From: an uncultured Actinomycetes bacterium
Lineage (GTDB): Bacteria > Actinomycetota > Acidimicrobiia > Acidimicrobiales > RAAP-2
DNA: 16,562 nt
Direction: 5' to 3'
Assembly: GCA_903854175.1 (NCBI GenBank)
Contig: CAINVQ010000025.1
Coordinates: forward strand, 1 to 16,562
Positions 1 to 6,159 of the stretch are shown piece after piece (within the stretch, counting starts at the first letter, position 1; the number at the start of each line of letters is the position of its first letter). The notes under the pieces were generated by a model that ran no database searches, had not been told where the DNA came from, and saw only the letters and a list, made by a program, of their open reading frames with translations. Position numbers and translations under genes: made by a program.

Positions 1-1166
1 AGACCGGCGACCTTAATGTTTCCACCGAAGTAGGCATTCTCTACAGCCAAGATTTCAACATCATCGAAGCCATTTTCGTCACAGAGGGCACGAAGAATTG
101 GTTTGGCGTATTCGCCCGTGATGATGAGAACGTCATCGCCTGTATAGATTTCGTCACTGCCAACACGAGGGGCTCGGTATCCAAGTGCTGTAGCGCCATC
201 GACAGATTGGAAGAACCCAGTACCAAGTTTTTCCATCTCAGAGTGTTCATTAAAGCTGTCACAAAATGCAGCAACAAGGCCAATCCCGTTTTCGGCCTGA
301 TCCAAGCTTTCAAACTTTGTCGCTGAAGGAGGAGTCATTCCCGCAACTAAATAGAACTCATCACTCGCGAATACAGAAACTCTGCCCAACACCTCATTAG
401 TGAGTTTTTGGAATTTGTCAGCGAGCGCTACTACTTGTCTTGCTTCGTCTTCACTGTGTGATCGCATTGTCTCTTCCATGGAGAATGCAGACACTCCAAC
501 TGGCACGAGCGCAACTGTTTGCAGCTCTGGATAGAGCGAGATGACATCGTGAAGTGTTCGCTCTAGTTCATCGCCATCGTTTACCCCAGGACAAACAACA
601 ACCTGTGCGTGTACTTCAATGCCAGCTCGAAGAATCTCACGGAGCCATCTAAGACTTGTAGCTCCACGCGGATTGCGAAGCATTTCTGCACGCAGTTCTG
701 GATTCGTTGAATGGATCGAAACGTAGAGCGGAGAAAGTCCTTCCTCAATTACACGTTCTAAATCAAATTCTGTGAACCTAGTAAGGGTTGTGTAGTTACC
801 GTAAAGAAATGAGAGGCGAAAATCATCGTCCTTTACATAGAGTGATTTACGCATTCCCTTTGGAAGTTGATAAATAAAGCAGAACGAACAATGGTTGTCG
901 CAGGTTCGAATTCTGTCAAAGACTGCCGAGTCGATTGATAGACCAAGGGGCTGACCTTCGTCTTTAGTCACGATAACTTTGCGCTGAAGCGGCTCCCCTT
1001 CACGCTGAACTACCAAGGTGACAGTCTTTCCATCAATCAACTGTTGGTATTCAATGATGTCGCTTGGTTCTTTGCCATTGATGCTGATTAGCTCGTCGCC
1101 AACGCAGAGCCCTGCTCCCGCAATAGGGGAACCATCAGAAATAGAGGAAATACGCGCGCCCGACAC
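1..1166 (-). CDS. DUF512 family radical-SAM/PDZ-like protein (3' end cut by window edge)
   Basis: The reading frame is open from GTG 1166 to the left edge: 388 codons, with the C-terminus missing. I translated it by hand. Residues 1-55 look like a PDZ-type domain (GSPIAGAGL, then GDELISING). Next comes a cysteine cluster C89-x3-C93-x2-C96 in the context CDNHCSFCF, as in the radical-SAM-like DUF512 family. The visible C-terminal part reaches a segment containing ENAYFGGNIKVAGL, which lies near the end of the DUF512 domain, so perhaps 50-70 residues are lost. The biochemical function of this family is not established; a 4Fe-4S cluster is inferred from the cysteines. The start is fixed by an in-frame TAG only three codons upstream and by the family-like N-terminus. 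In other bacteria this gene often precedes the GTPase gene der, which may lie beyond the edge. It is divergent from ispH across 49 bp. Confidence 0.9.
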   Translation of the reverse strand, partial: MSGARISSISDGSPIAGAGLCVGDELISINGKEPSDIIEYQQLIDGKTVTLVVQREGEPLQRKVIVTKDEGQPLGLSIDSAVFDRIRTCDNHCSFCFIYQLPKGMRKSLYVKDDDFRLSFLYGNYTTLTRFTEFDLERVIEEGLSPLYVSIHSTNPELRAEMLRNPRGATSLRWLREILRAGIEVHAQVVVCPGVNDGDELERTLHDVISLYPELQTVALVPVGVSAFSMEETMRSHSEDEARQVVALADKFQKLTNEVLGRVSVFASDEFYLVAGMTPPSATKFESLDQAENGIGLVAAFCDSFNEHSEMEKLGTGFFQSVDGATALGYRAPRVGSDEIYTGDDVLIITGEYAKPILRALCDENGFDDVEILAVENAYFGGNIKVAG

Positions 1167-1172
1167 CCTCCT

Positions 1173-1178
1173 AGCCTA
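1173..1178 (-). promoter_or_regulatory. Predicted -10 element for a leaderless DUF512 transcript
   Basis: The hexamer TAGGCT on the minus strand ends exactly 6 nt before GTG 1166, so the expected transcription start is the first base of the start codon. The 6-nt spacer reads AGGAGG, but it abuts the start codon, which is too close for a working Shine-Dalgarno. I see no convincing -35. The hexamer lies in a 7-bp inverted repeat with the ispH promoter. Confidence 0.6.
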
Positions 1179-1203
1179 GGCAATAAATCAACTTTTCAGT
1201 AAC

Positions 1204-1209
1204 TAGGCT
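1204..1209 (+). promoter_or_regulatory. Predicted -10 element for a leaderless ispH transcript
   Basis: TAGGCT is followed by exactly 6 nt and then GTG 1216. There is no Shine-Dalgarno-like sequence between them. This is the same hexamer and spacing as for the divergent DUF512 gene. The 24 bp between the two inverted-repeat arms must hold both upstream promoter contacts, so the two promoters probably compete for polymerase. Confidence 0.6.
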
Positions 1210-1215
1210 GTTTTC

Positions 1216-2253
1216 GTGACTGTAGAGAAGGTTGTGCTCGCTGCCCCGCGTGGATTCTGCGCTGGGGTTGAAAAGGCCATTAAGGCTCTTGACTGGATGA
1301 CTCGCGTGTTCGAGCCACCGGTCTACTGCTACCACGAGATAGTTCACAACCAGTTTGTGGTCGATCACTTCAGGTCCTTAGGCGTTGTTTTCATTGATGA
1401 TGTTGGCGATGTTCCACCAGGATCTCCAGTGATGTTGAGCGCTCATGGCTCTCCCCCTGAAGTTGTTGAAACAGCAAGACTCTCTGGTGGCACCGTTATA
1501 GATGCAGTATGTCCGCTCGTTACAAAAGTGCACCATGAGCTAAAAGTTCGAGCTCGCAAGGGTTACACAGTTCTCTACGTTGGCCATGAAGGCCACGAAG
1601 AAGCAGTTGGCACGATGGCAGTTGCTCCTGATTCTGTTCACCTGATTCAATCAACTGAGGACATTGACAAGTTAAAGAATACGCAAGGTCCTTACGCACT
1701 GCTTAGTCAAACCACGCTCAGTATGAACGAGTGGCAAGATCTTCGAGACCACGCTGAAGTTGTATTTCCTGAAATTTGGATGCCAAATCGAAGCGATCTC
1801 TGTTTTGCTACAACGAACAGGCAGGCAGCTCTAACCGCTATTGCTGCAACAGCTGACGCTGTTGTTGTCATTGGATCTGCGAACTCTTCAAATACTGTTG
1901 CACTCTCGAAAGTTGCTGAAGCCGCCGGTTGTAAGCGTGTACTTAGAATTAATGGTGCGTTCGAGTTGCCTGACGACCTCAGCGGAGTTGTTGCCGTGAC
2001 GGCTGGTGCATCTGCACCTGAGTCGCTCGTAAATGAAGTTCTCGAGTTTTTGAGTCCGGTCAATGGTGTTGAGATCAGTTCGGTAACCGTCGAAGACGAG
2101 TACTTCCCTCCACCTCCAGAACTACGAGAGATGTTGAAAACGCTCTCGGCTGTCCTTGATCTGGCACTTAATACCGGTGCTATCTCTACATTTGACGGTC
2201 AAGCTGACCGTGAATTCACTGCGGCAGAAGTTCTATCGTCAGTCTCTAGGTAA
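1216..2253 (+). CDS. ispH: 4-hydroxy-3-methylbut-2-enyl diphosphate reductase (IspH/LytB)
   Basis: This is the last enzyme of the methylerythritol phosphate pathway. It reduces HMBPP to isopentenyl and dimethylallyl diphosphate with a cytoplasmic 4Fe-4S cluster. The three cluster cysteines are visible: C15 in RGFCAGV, C99 in VCPLV and C196 in DLCFATTNRQ. Substrate-binding histidines are in place at H44, H77 and H127, and the catalytic glutamate is E129 in HEGHEEAVG. Length is 345 aa against about 316 in E. coli. The excess is a C-terminal tail of roughly 40 residues after EDEYFPPPP, whose role I cannot assign. The start is GTG, supported by the N-terminus (VEKVVLAAPRGFCAGV) and by a -10 element 6 nt upstream. 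The HD-domain gene follows after 26 bp with its own predicted promoter. Confidence 0.97.
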   Translation: MTVEKVVLAAPRGFCAGVEKAIKALDWMTRVFEPPVYCYHEIVHNQFVVDHFRSLGVVFIDDVGDVPPGSPVMLSAHGSPPEVVETARLSGGTVIDAVCPLVTKVHHELKVRARKGYTVLYVGHEGHEEAVGTMAVAPDSVHLIQSTEDIDKLKNTQGPYALLSQTTLSMNEWQDLRDHAEVVFPEIWMPNRSDLCFATTNRQAALTAIAATADAVVVIGSANSSNTVALSKVAEAAGCKRVLRINGAFELPDDLSGVVAVTAGASAPESLVNEVLEFLSPVNGVEISSVTVEDEYFPPPPELREMLKTLSAVLDLALNTGAISTFDGQADREFTAAEVLSSVSR

Positions 2254-2267
2254 GTGACCTTCAGGGC

Positions 2268-2273
2268 TAATAT
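2268..2273 (+). promoter_or_regulatory. Predicted -10 element for a leaderless HD-gene transcript
   Basis: TAATAT ends 6 nt before ATG 2280, the same geometry as at ispH, trpS and scpA. It supports 2280 as the original start of the HD-domain gene and a transcript separate from ispH. There is no recognisable -35. Confidence 0.55.
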
Positions 2274-2279
2274 TTAACT

Positions 2280-2423
2280 ATGACGTCATTTCCAAGTATG
2301 GATGTTTCTACTCGCGAGCAGTGGATGACGATTGCTGAAAAGACAATCGCCGCTCAGCCTCGAGTTGCAGAACAACTTCTTTCAATGATCAAGGGCCTTA
2401 GTGCCATTACAGATGGCTTCTAA
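2280..2423 (+). pseudogene. N-terminal fragment of the HD-domain gene, ended by in-frame TAA
   Basis: The frame runs ATG 2280 to TAA 2421-2423 and encodes 47 residues. It is in exactly the same frame as the HD-domain ORF that begins at ATG 2433: the two starts are 153 nt apart, 51 codons. Read through the TAA, the segment gives ITDGF-stop-IDQMEHAVQTATR, which looks like one continuous protein of about 181 residues. I recall intact relatives having a similar DGF-x-xDQ...H stretch, but I could not align them. The TAA is one substitution from AAA, CAA, GAA, TCA, TTA, TAC or TAT. Possible explanations are a nonsense mutation, a sequencing or assembly error, readthrough, or a natural split in which the short ORF acts as a leader and ATG 2433 is used by reinitiation 9 nt past the stop. 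Confidence 0.7.
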
Positions 2424-2432
2424 ATTGACCAG

Positions 2433-2825
2433 ATGGAACACGCAGTTCAGACCGCAACTCGTGCAGAACGTGAAGGCGCAGACGAAGAAGTAATTGTTGC
2501 TTCATTACTGCACGACGTTGGAAAGCTCATCTCTGTACCAAATCACCCAATGATCGCAGCCGAGATACTTCGTCCCTATGTTCGAGAAGATGTTTACCGC
2601 ATGGTGGCACACCACCAAGACTTCCAGGGTCGTCATTACTACGAACACCTTGGAATGAATCCAAATCTTCGAGAGAACCACGTAGGTCAACCATGGTACG
2701 AGCTCGCAGAAAAATTCGCAGATCGCTGGGATCAAAAAGCTTTCGATCCTGGATACGACTCATTACCTCTTGAACACTTTGAACCAATGGTTCGTCGTGT
2801 CTTCGCAAAAGCAAAATCAATTTAA
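2433..2825 (+). CDS. HD-domain metal-dependent protein, PhnZ/TmpB-like (downstream part of a split gene)
   Basis: This 130-residue ORF carries the HD-fold ligands. Numbered from ATG 2280, they are H54 (EHAVQTATRA), H78-D79 (SLLHDVGK), H89 (NHPMIAAEILRPYV), H111/H112 (HHQDFQGRHYYEH) and probably the aspartate in DRWDQKAFD. The 24-residue gap from the first histidine to the HD pair matches the mixed-valent diiron oxygenase PhnZ as I remember it. The EILRPYV, FQGRHYYEH and LPLEHFEPMVRRVF blocks also resemble that group. The substrate is unknown; either oxygenase or phosphohydrolase chemistry is possible. The natural start is probably 2280, with an in-frame TAA at 2421 between. ATG 2433 has no clear Shine-Dalgarno, so translation here would need reinitiation or readthrough. 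The glycosyltransferase gene begins 8 nt after the stop and is probably co-transcribed. Confidence 0.8.
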   Translation: MEHAVQTATRAEREGADEEVIVASLLHDVGKLISVPNHPMIAAEILRPYVREDVYRMVAHHQDFQGRHYYEHLGMNPNLRENHVGQPWYELAEKFADRWDQKAFDPGYDSLPLEHFEPMVRRVFAKAKSI

Positions 2826-2832
2826 GGAAATC

Positions 2833-3633
2833 ATGGCCAGCGCCGATCTAGAAAAACGCCGACTTACACGACTACGTTCATACGCAATTGACCAAGCACT
2901 ACATCAGTTGGAGAAAGAACGTCCTGGTTTCAAGCCAGAATCAATCGTTGCTTCAATCTGTGCTTACGAAGAAGAAGGCAATATTGCCGGAGTACTTGAA
3001 AAGATGCCCGCAACCATTAACGGTGAGGCCTACACAACTCTTGTAGTTGTTGATGGCGGTGACGACCGCACTGCGGAGATTGCTAGGTCCTTTCCAGGTG
3101 TTGCAGTAATTGAATTCCCAGTAAACCTTGGACACGGTGTAGCTCTTCAGGTCACCTACCGCTACTGCATCAACAACGGCGTTAAGTACATTGCAACGTT
3201 GGACGCCGATGGACAGAACGATCCAGCTGAAATTCCTCAAGTACTTGCCCCACTACAAGCTGACCAGTCTGACTTTGTTGTTGCGAGTCGTCGACTTGGC
3301 GTTGACAACACAACAGACCGCTTTCGCAAGACTGGTGTACTTTTCTTCTCGTTCATCATGAACCGCATGTGTGGATCTAAATTGACCGACACATCAACTG
3401 GTTACCGTGGACTTCGCGTCAGCATGCTTGCTGATGTTGTTGACCGCCTCACACAAGAGCAGTATCAAACTGCTGAACTTCTAATTACTTGCATGAAGCG
3501 TGGATGGCGAGCTTCTGAAGTTCCTACTGTTTGGCACCCTCGATTCTCAGGAACCACTAAAAAAGGTAAGAACTGGCTCTTTGGTTTTCGCTATGCCAAG
3601 GTAGTTTTCGGTACCTGGTGGAGAGAGCGCTAA
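2833..3633 (+). CDS. Family 2 glycosyltransferase (DPM1/GtrB-like catalytic domain)
   Basis: This is a 266-residue GT-A glycosyltransferase that should transfer a sugar from a nucleotide-sugar donor, acceptor unknown. Visible motifs are a nucleotide-binding strand at 37-43 (SIVASICAYEEEGN), VVVDGGDDRT at 71-80, the metal-binding DAD at 124-126 in TLDADGQND, and DTSTGYRG at 186-193. The DxDGQ and TGYRG patterns are typical of dolichol- or undecaprenyl-phosphate sugar transferases. There is no clear transmembrane helix, so it would be soluble or peripheral. I chose ATG 2833 because AAGGA at 2824-2828 gives a short-spaced Shine-Dalgarno; the in-frame ATG at 2770 lies inside the HD gene. Its TAA stop overlaps the opposite-strand plsC stop by 2 nt. 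The partner HD gene suggests a shared pathway, but the sequence does not say which. Confidence 0.88.
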   Translation: MASADLEKRRLTRLRSYAIDQALHQLEKERPGFKPESIVASICAYEEEGNIAGVLEKMPATINGEAYTTLVVVDGGDDRTAEIARSFPGVAVIEFPVNLGHGVALQVTYRYCINNGVKYIATLDADGQNDPAEIPQVLAPLQADQSDFVVASRRLGVDNTTDRFRKTGVLFFSFIMNRMCGSKLTDTSTGYRGLRVSMLADVVDRLTQEQYQTAELLITCMKRGWRASEVPTVWHPRFSGTTKKGKNWLFGFRYAKVVFGTWWRER

Positions 3634-4289
3634 GACTTAAGGCTTTCGTTGTAAACGTCCTGTAGTGCCTTCTGGAGCTCTTCAGTTTTTGCACTGATTG
3701 CTGACCTAGAAACACGGCCATCGGAGACAGGAGGCGCAATGGGCTTTCCTACAACAATCTTGATTCGTACAGGTCGAGGTAACTTTGCCCCTGGCTTCAT
3801 GGCCTTATCGCTGCCACCAATACCAACTGGCACAACAAGTGCATTTGTCCTTGATGCAATGAACATTGCACCGTCTCGAAGTGGCTCCACTAATGGGCCA
3901 TATTTTCTAGTCCCTTCAGGAAAGAGAATGAGAGCCTGACCTTGTTGAAGCACAAGTTCTGACGCGGCCATGGAGTCACGATCAGCAGTGTCTCGATTAA
4001 CTGGAAATGCACCTAAGTGGAGCAAGAACTTTCCAAAAGGCTTGAACTTGAAGAGACTGTCTTTAGCCATGAAGAATATTTTTCTTTTTGAAACAAACAA
4101 GCTGAACGCAAAGTCAACATTTGAACGGTGAATCGGAGCAATTAGAACAGGACCAGTTTCTGGAATGTTTTCAGCTCCAGTAGCTGTTGGCCGAAAAAAC
4201 AAGAAGGCCAAAATTTTGATGACTCGAGATACGAAACGATATGACAACGACTTATGCGTGTCGAGTTTTATTGAATTGACTTTAGGCAT
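3630..4289 (-). CDS. plsC: 1-acyl-sn-glycerol-3-phosphate acyltransferase
   Basis: The protein acylates lysophosphatidic acid to phosphatidic acid at the membrane, a central step of phospholipid synthesis. It is 219 residues long, near the family norm. The catalytic HX4D box is H54-R-S-N-V-D59, and the glycerol-phosphate-binding FPEGTR box is at 123-128. A hydrophobic N-terminal segment around residues 24-32 (IKILAFLFF) probably anchors it. The C-terminal LVVPVGIGG stretch is also typical. The ATG start overlaps the end of cmk by 22 nt, and this is the last gene of the scpA operon. Its TAG stop shares two bases with the TAA of the convergent glycosyltransferase gene, leaving no room for a terminator. 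PlsC-family acyltransferases can differ in acceptor, so the precise substrate is inferred. Confidence 0.93.
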   Translation of the reverse strand: MPKVNSIKLDTHKSLSYRFVSRVIKILAFLFFRPTATGAENIPETGPVLIAPIHRSNVDFAFSLFVSKRKIFFMAKDSLFKFKPFGKFLLHLGAFPVNRDTADRDSMAASELVLQQGQALILFPEGTRKYGPLVEPLRDGAMFIASRTNALVVPVGIGGSDKAMKPGAKLPRPVRIKIVVGKPIAPPVSDGRVSRSAISAKTEELQKALQDVYNESLKS

Positions 4290-4891
4290 CTAATAATTTC
4301 CCCAACTACGCCTTCAACATCACGTCCGGTTGTATCTATAACTATTGCATCATCAGCTTGACGAAGTGGTGAGGCTTCCCTATTTGAGTCTGCATCGTCA
4401 CGACGAGCTACGGATTCAGCGCTCTCATCTCCACGCCTGAGTGCTCGTTCCTCAAGCGAAGCAGTTAGGAAGACCTTCAGGGTCGCATTGGGAAATACAA
4501 CAGTAGTTATGTCTCTGCCTTCAACAACTGTTCCTACTGGTTGCTCATCGGCCCATTTTTGCTGACGCTTTACCATTGCACTTCTAACTAGTGGGTTCGC
4601 AGCAACTCTTGACACTCCAACATTGATGTGATTCTGACGAATCTCATCTTCTACATCTCGACCATTAATTGTCACTCGAGGGATTGTTGTAATGACAGCG
4701 ACATTTGCAAGTTCACCAAGAGCAGTCTCGTCAAGTAAATCAACTCCACTAGAAAGTGCTTCACATGTTACGGCTCGGTACATTGCACCAGTGTCTAGAA
4801 ATGACCAACCGAGTCCCTCTGCAACGGCTTTAGCAACAGTTGACTTGCCCGATCCCGCAGGTCCATCAATCGCGATAATTAACTTGCTCAT
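4268..4891 (-). CDS. cmk: Cytidylate kinase (CMP kinase)
   Basis: It phosphorylates CMP and dCMP with ATP, feeding nucleotide and CDP-lipid synthesis in the cytoplasm. The N-terminus IIAIDGPAGSGKSTVAK contains the P-loop GPAGSGKS at 10-17, followed by the family signature FLDTGAMYRA. Further on, VVEGRDITTVVFPNATLKVFLTAS is the characteristic GRDIGT-like region, here with T in place of the usual G. Length is 207 residues, slightly shorter than the usual 220-230. The ATG overlaps the aroA stop as ATGA, implying translational coupling. The aroA-cmk pairing is common in bacteria, and downstream plsC uses the product's CDP-lipid branch. Identity is secure; the small size fits a compact genome. Confidence 0.96.
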   Translation of the reverse strand: MSKLIIAIDGPAGSGKSTVAKAVAEGLGWSFLDTGAMYRAVTCEALSSGVDLLDETALGELANVAVITTIPRVTINGRDVEDEIRQNHINVGVSRVAANPLVRSAMVKRQQKWADEQPVGTVVEGRDITTVVFPNATLKVFLTASLEERALRRGDESAESVARRDDADSNREASPLRQADDAIVIDTTGRDVEGVVGEIIRCLKSIQ

Positions 4892-6159
4892 CGAAGCGAA
4901 TCTAAGTGATCAAAGAAATTTGGATAGCTGGATGAAATAGTTGATACACCTGAGATCTGTCCACCTTGTCCGCAAATTGCTGCGACTGCGCTCGACATAA
5001 CGATTCGATGATCAAGTCCACTGTCGATCATGAATTCCTGGAACAAAGATGAATCCCCTAGTCCTTCAATGAAGAAATTGTCCCCTTCACTCCATGTTTT
5101 GCAACCAAGAAGTGAAGCAATGCGCATTGAGCCTTCAAAACGATCTGATTCCTTGAGTCGAAGTTCGCCCATGTCTAGAAAAGACGTTGTTCCATTTGCT
5201 GCTGCTGCAGCGACGCTGAGTATCGGAACTTCATCTACTGAAGGAATCTCAGAAGAATGAATCTCTGTTGCATTTAGCTTTGAAGATTTCGCCAGCAGTC
5301 CTTCGTCATCAAAAATGAGGTTTCCACCCATTTTCTTTAGCACTGAAACAAATCCAACTCTTTCAGGTGATGTGTCAATCGATGTCACCTTAATTTCAGC
5401 GTTGGAATGAATAAGTCCAAGAACAGCGAAGAAGGCTGACTGTGATGGGTCACCCGGAACAACCCATTTCGTAGGCAGTGGTCTTCCAGGATGAACCGTG
5501 ACGTCTCTTCCAAGTCCGTTGTCTGTACTCACAACATTTATTCCAGCATGACGAAGCATGTCTTCTGTGGCACTTCTAGTTCGGACGTCTTCATGAATTG
5601 TTGAAGCTGTTTCAGCATTGAGTCCTGCAAAAATTATGGATGACTTCACTTGCGCACTTGCTTTTGGGACGTGGTAATCAATACTTGTTAGCTGAGCTCT
5701 TCCAGTAATGGTTAATGGTGGCGTACTACTACTGCCCTGACCAGTTACTTGTGCGCCCATATGGCTAAGGGGTTCTGCAATGCGGTCCATTGGACGCTTT
5801 GAAAGTGAAGCGTCTCCTACAAGCGTGTGCACACCTGGAACGCCACTTACGATTCCTGCCATTAGGCGAATAGTTGTTCCAGAATTTCCACAGTCAAGAT
5901 CACTCTCTGATGCTCGAAGTCCGTCTACGGGGCCGGTTATAAAGACACTGCCGTCTTTGTTTTCACGAACTGCACCCATTGCCTCAAGCATTGTGCTGGT
6001 GCACTTAACATCGTCACCACTTGAAAGACCAATAATTTCACTCGTGCCATTAGCTAAGGCACTGATCATCAAAGCTCGATGCGAAGCACTTTTGTCTCCG
6101 GGAACTGTAACTGTTCCGTGCAGTTTGGTAGCCGGCTCAATTCTTCGAGAGTCACTCAT
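4888..6159 (-). CDS. aroA: 3-phosphoshikimate 1-carboxyvinyltransferase (EPSP synthase)
   Basis: It joins phosphoenolpyruvate to shikimate 3-phosphate, the sixth shikimate pathway step. At 423 residues it is full length. Visible motifs are PGDKSASHRA at 20-29 with the substrate-binding lysine K23, LDCGNSGTTIRLMAG, GDASLSKRPMDRI, SAQVKSSIIFAGLNA, and the catalytic-region SVDEVPI and RLKESDRF. GDKSASHR and SAQVKS resemble the less glyphosate-sensitive class II enzymes (CP4 or Bacillus type) more than the E. coli form; this is a motif impression, not a measured phenotype. The ATG overlaps the tyrA stop by one base (TAATG) and the stop overlaps cmk by four. Its position between tyrA and cmk places chorismate-precursor synthesis and prephenate use in one transcript. 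Confidence 0.96.
   Translation of the reverse strand: MSDSRRIEPATKLHGTVTVPGDKSASHRALMISALANGTSEIIGLSSGDDVKCTSTMLEAMGAVRENKDGSVFITGPVDGLRASESDLDCGNSGTTIRLMAGIVSGVPGVHTLVGDASLSKRPMDRIAEPLSHMGAQVTGQGSSSTPPLTITGRAQLTSIDYHVPKASAQVKSSIIFAGLNAETASTIHEDVRTRSATEDMLRHAGINVVSTDNGLGRDVTVHPGRPLPTKWVVPGDPSQSAFFAVLGLIHSNAEIKVTSIDTSPERVGFVSVLKKMGGNLIFDDEGLLAKSSKLNATEIHSSEIPSVDEVPILSVAAAAANGTTSFLDMGELRLKESDRFEGSMRIASLLGCKTWSEGDNFFIEGLGDSSLFQEFMIDSGLDHRIVMSSAVAAICGQGGQISGVSTISSSYPNFFDHLDSLR

Noticed and set aside
41..313. 90-residue minus-strand ORF at the left edge
   Set aside because: It is in another frame of the DUF512 gene, whose long frame is open across the whole stretch.
1707..2063. 118-residue minus-strand ORF opposite ispH
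   Set aside because: Shadow of ispH with no own promoter or ribosome-binding site and low-complexity composition.
2770..2832. ATG 2770 as the glycosyltransferase start
   Set aside because: It lies deep inside the HD gene in another frame, and a Shine-Dalgarno AAGGA sits just before ATG 2833.
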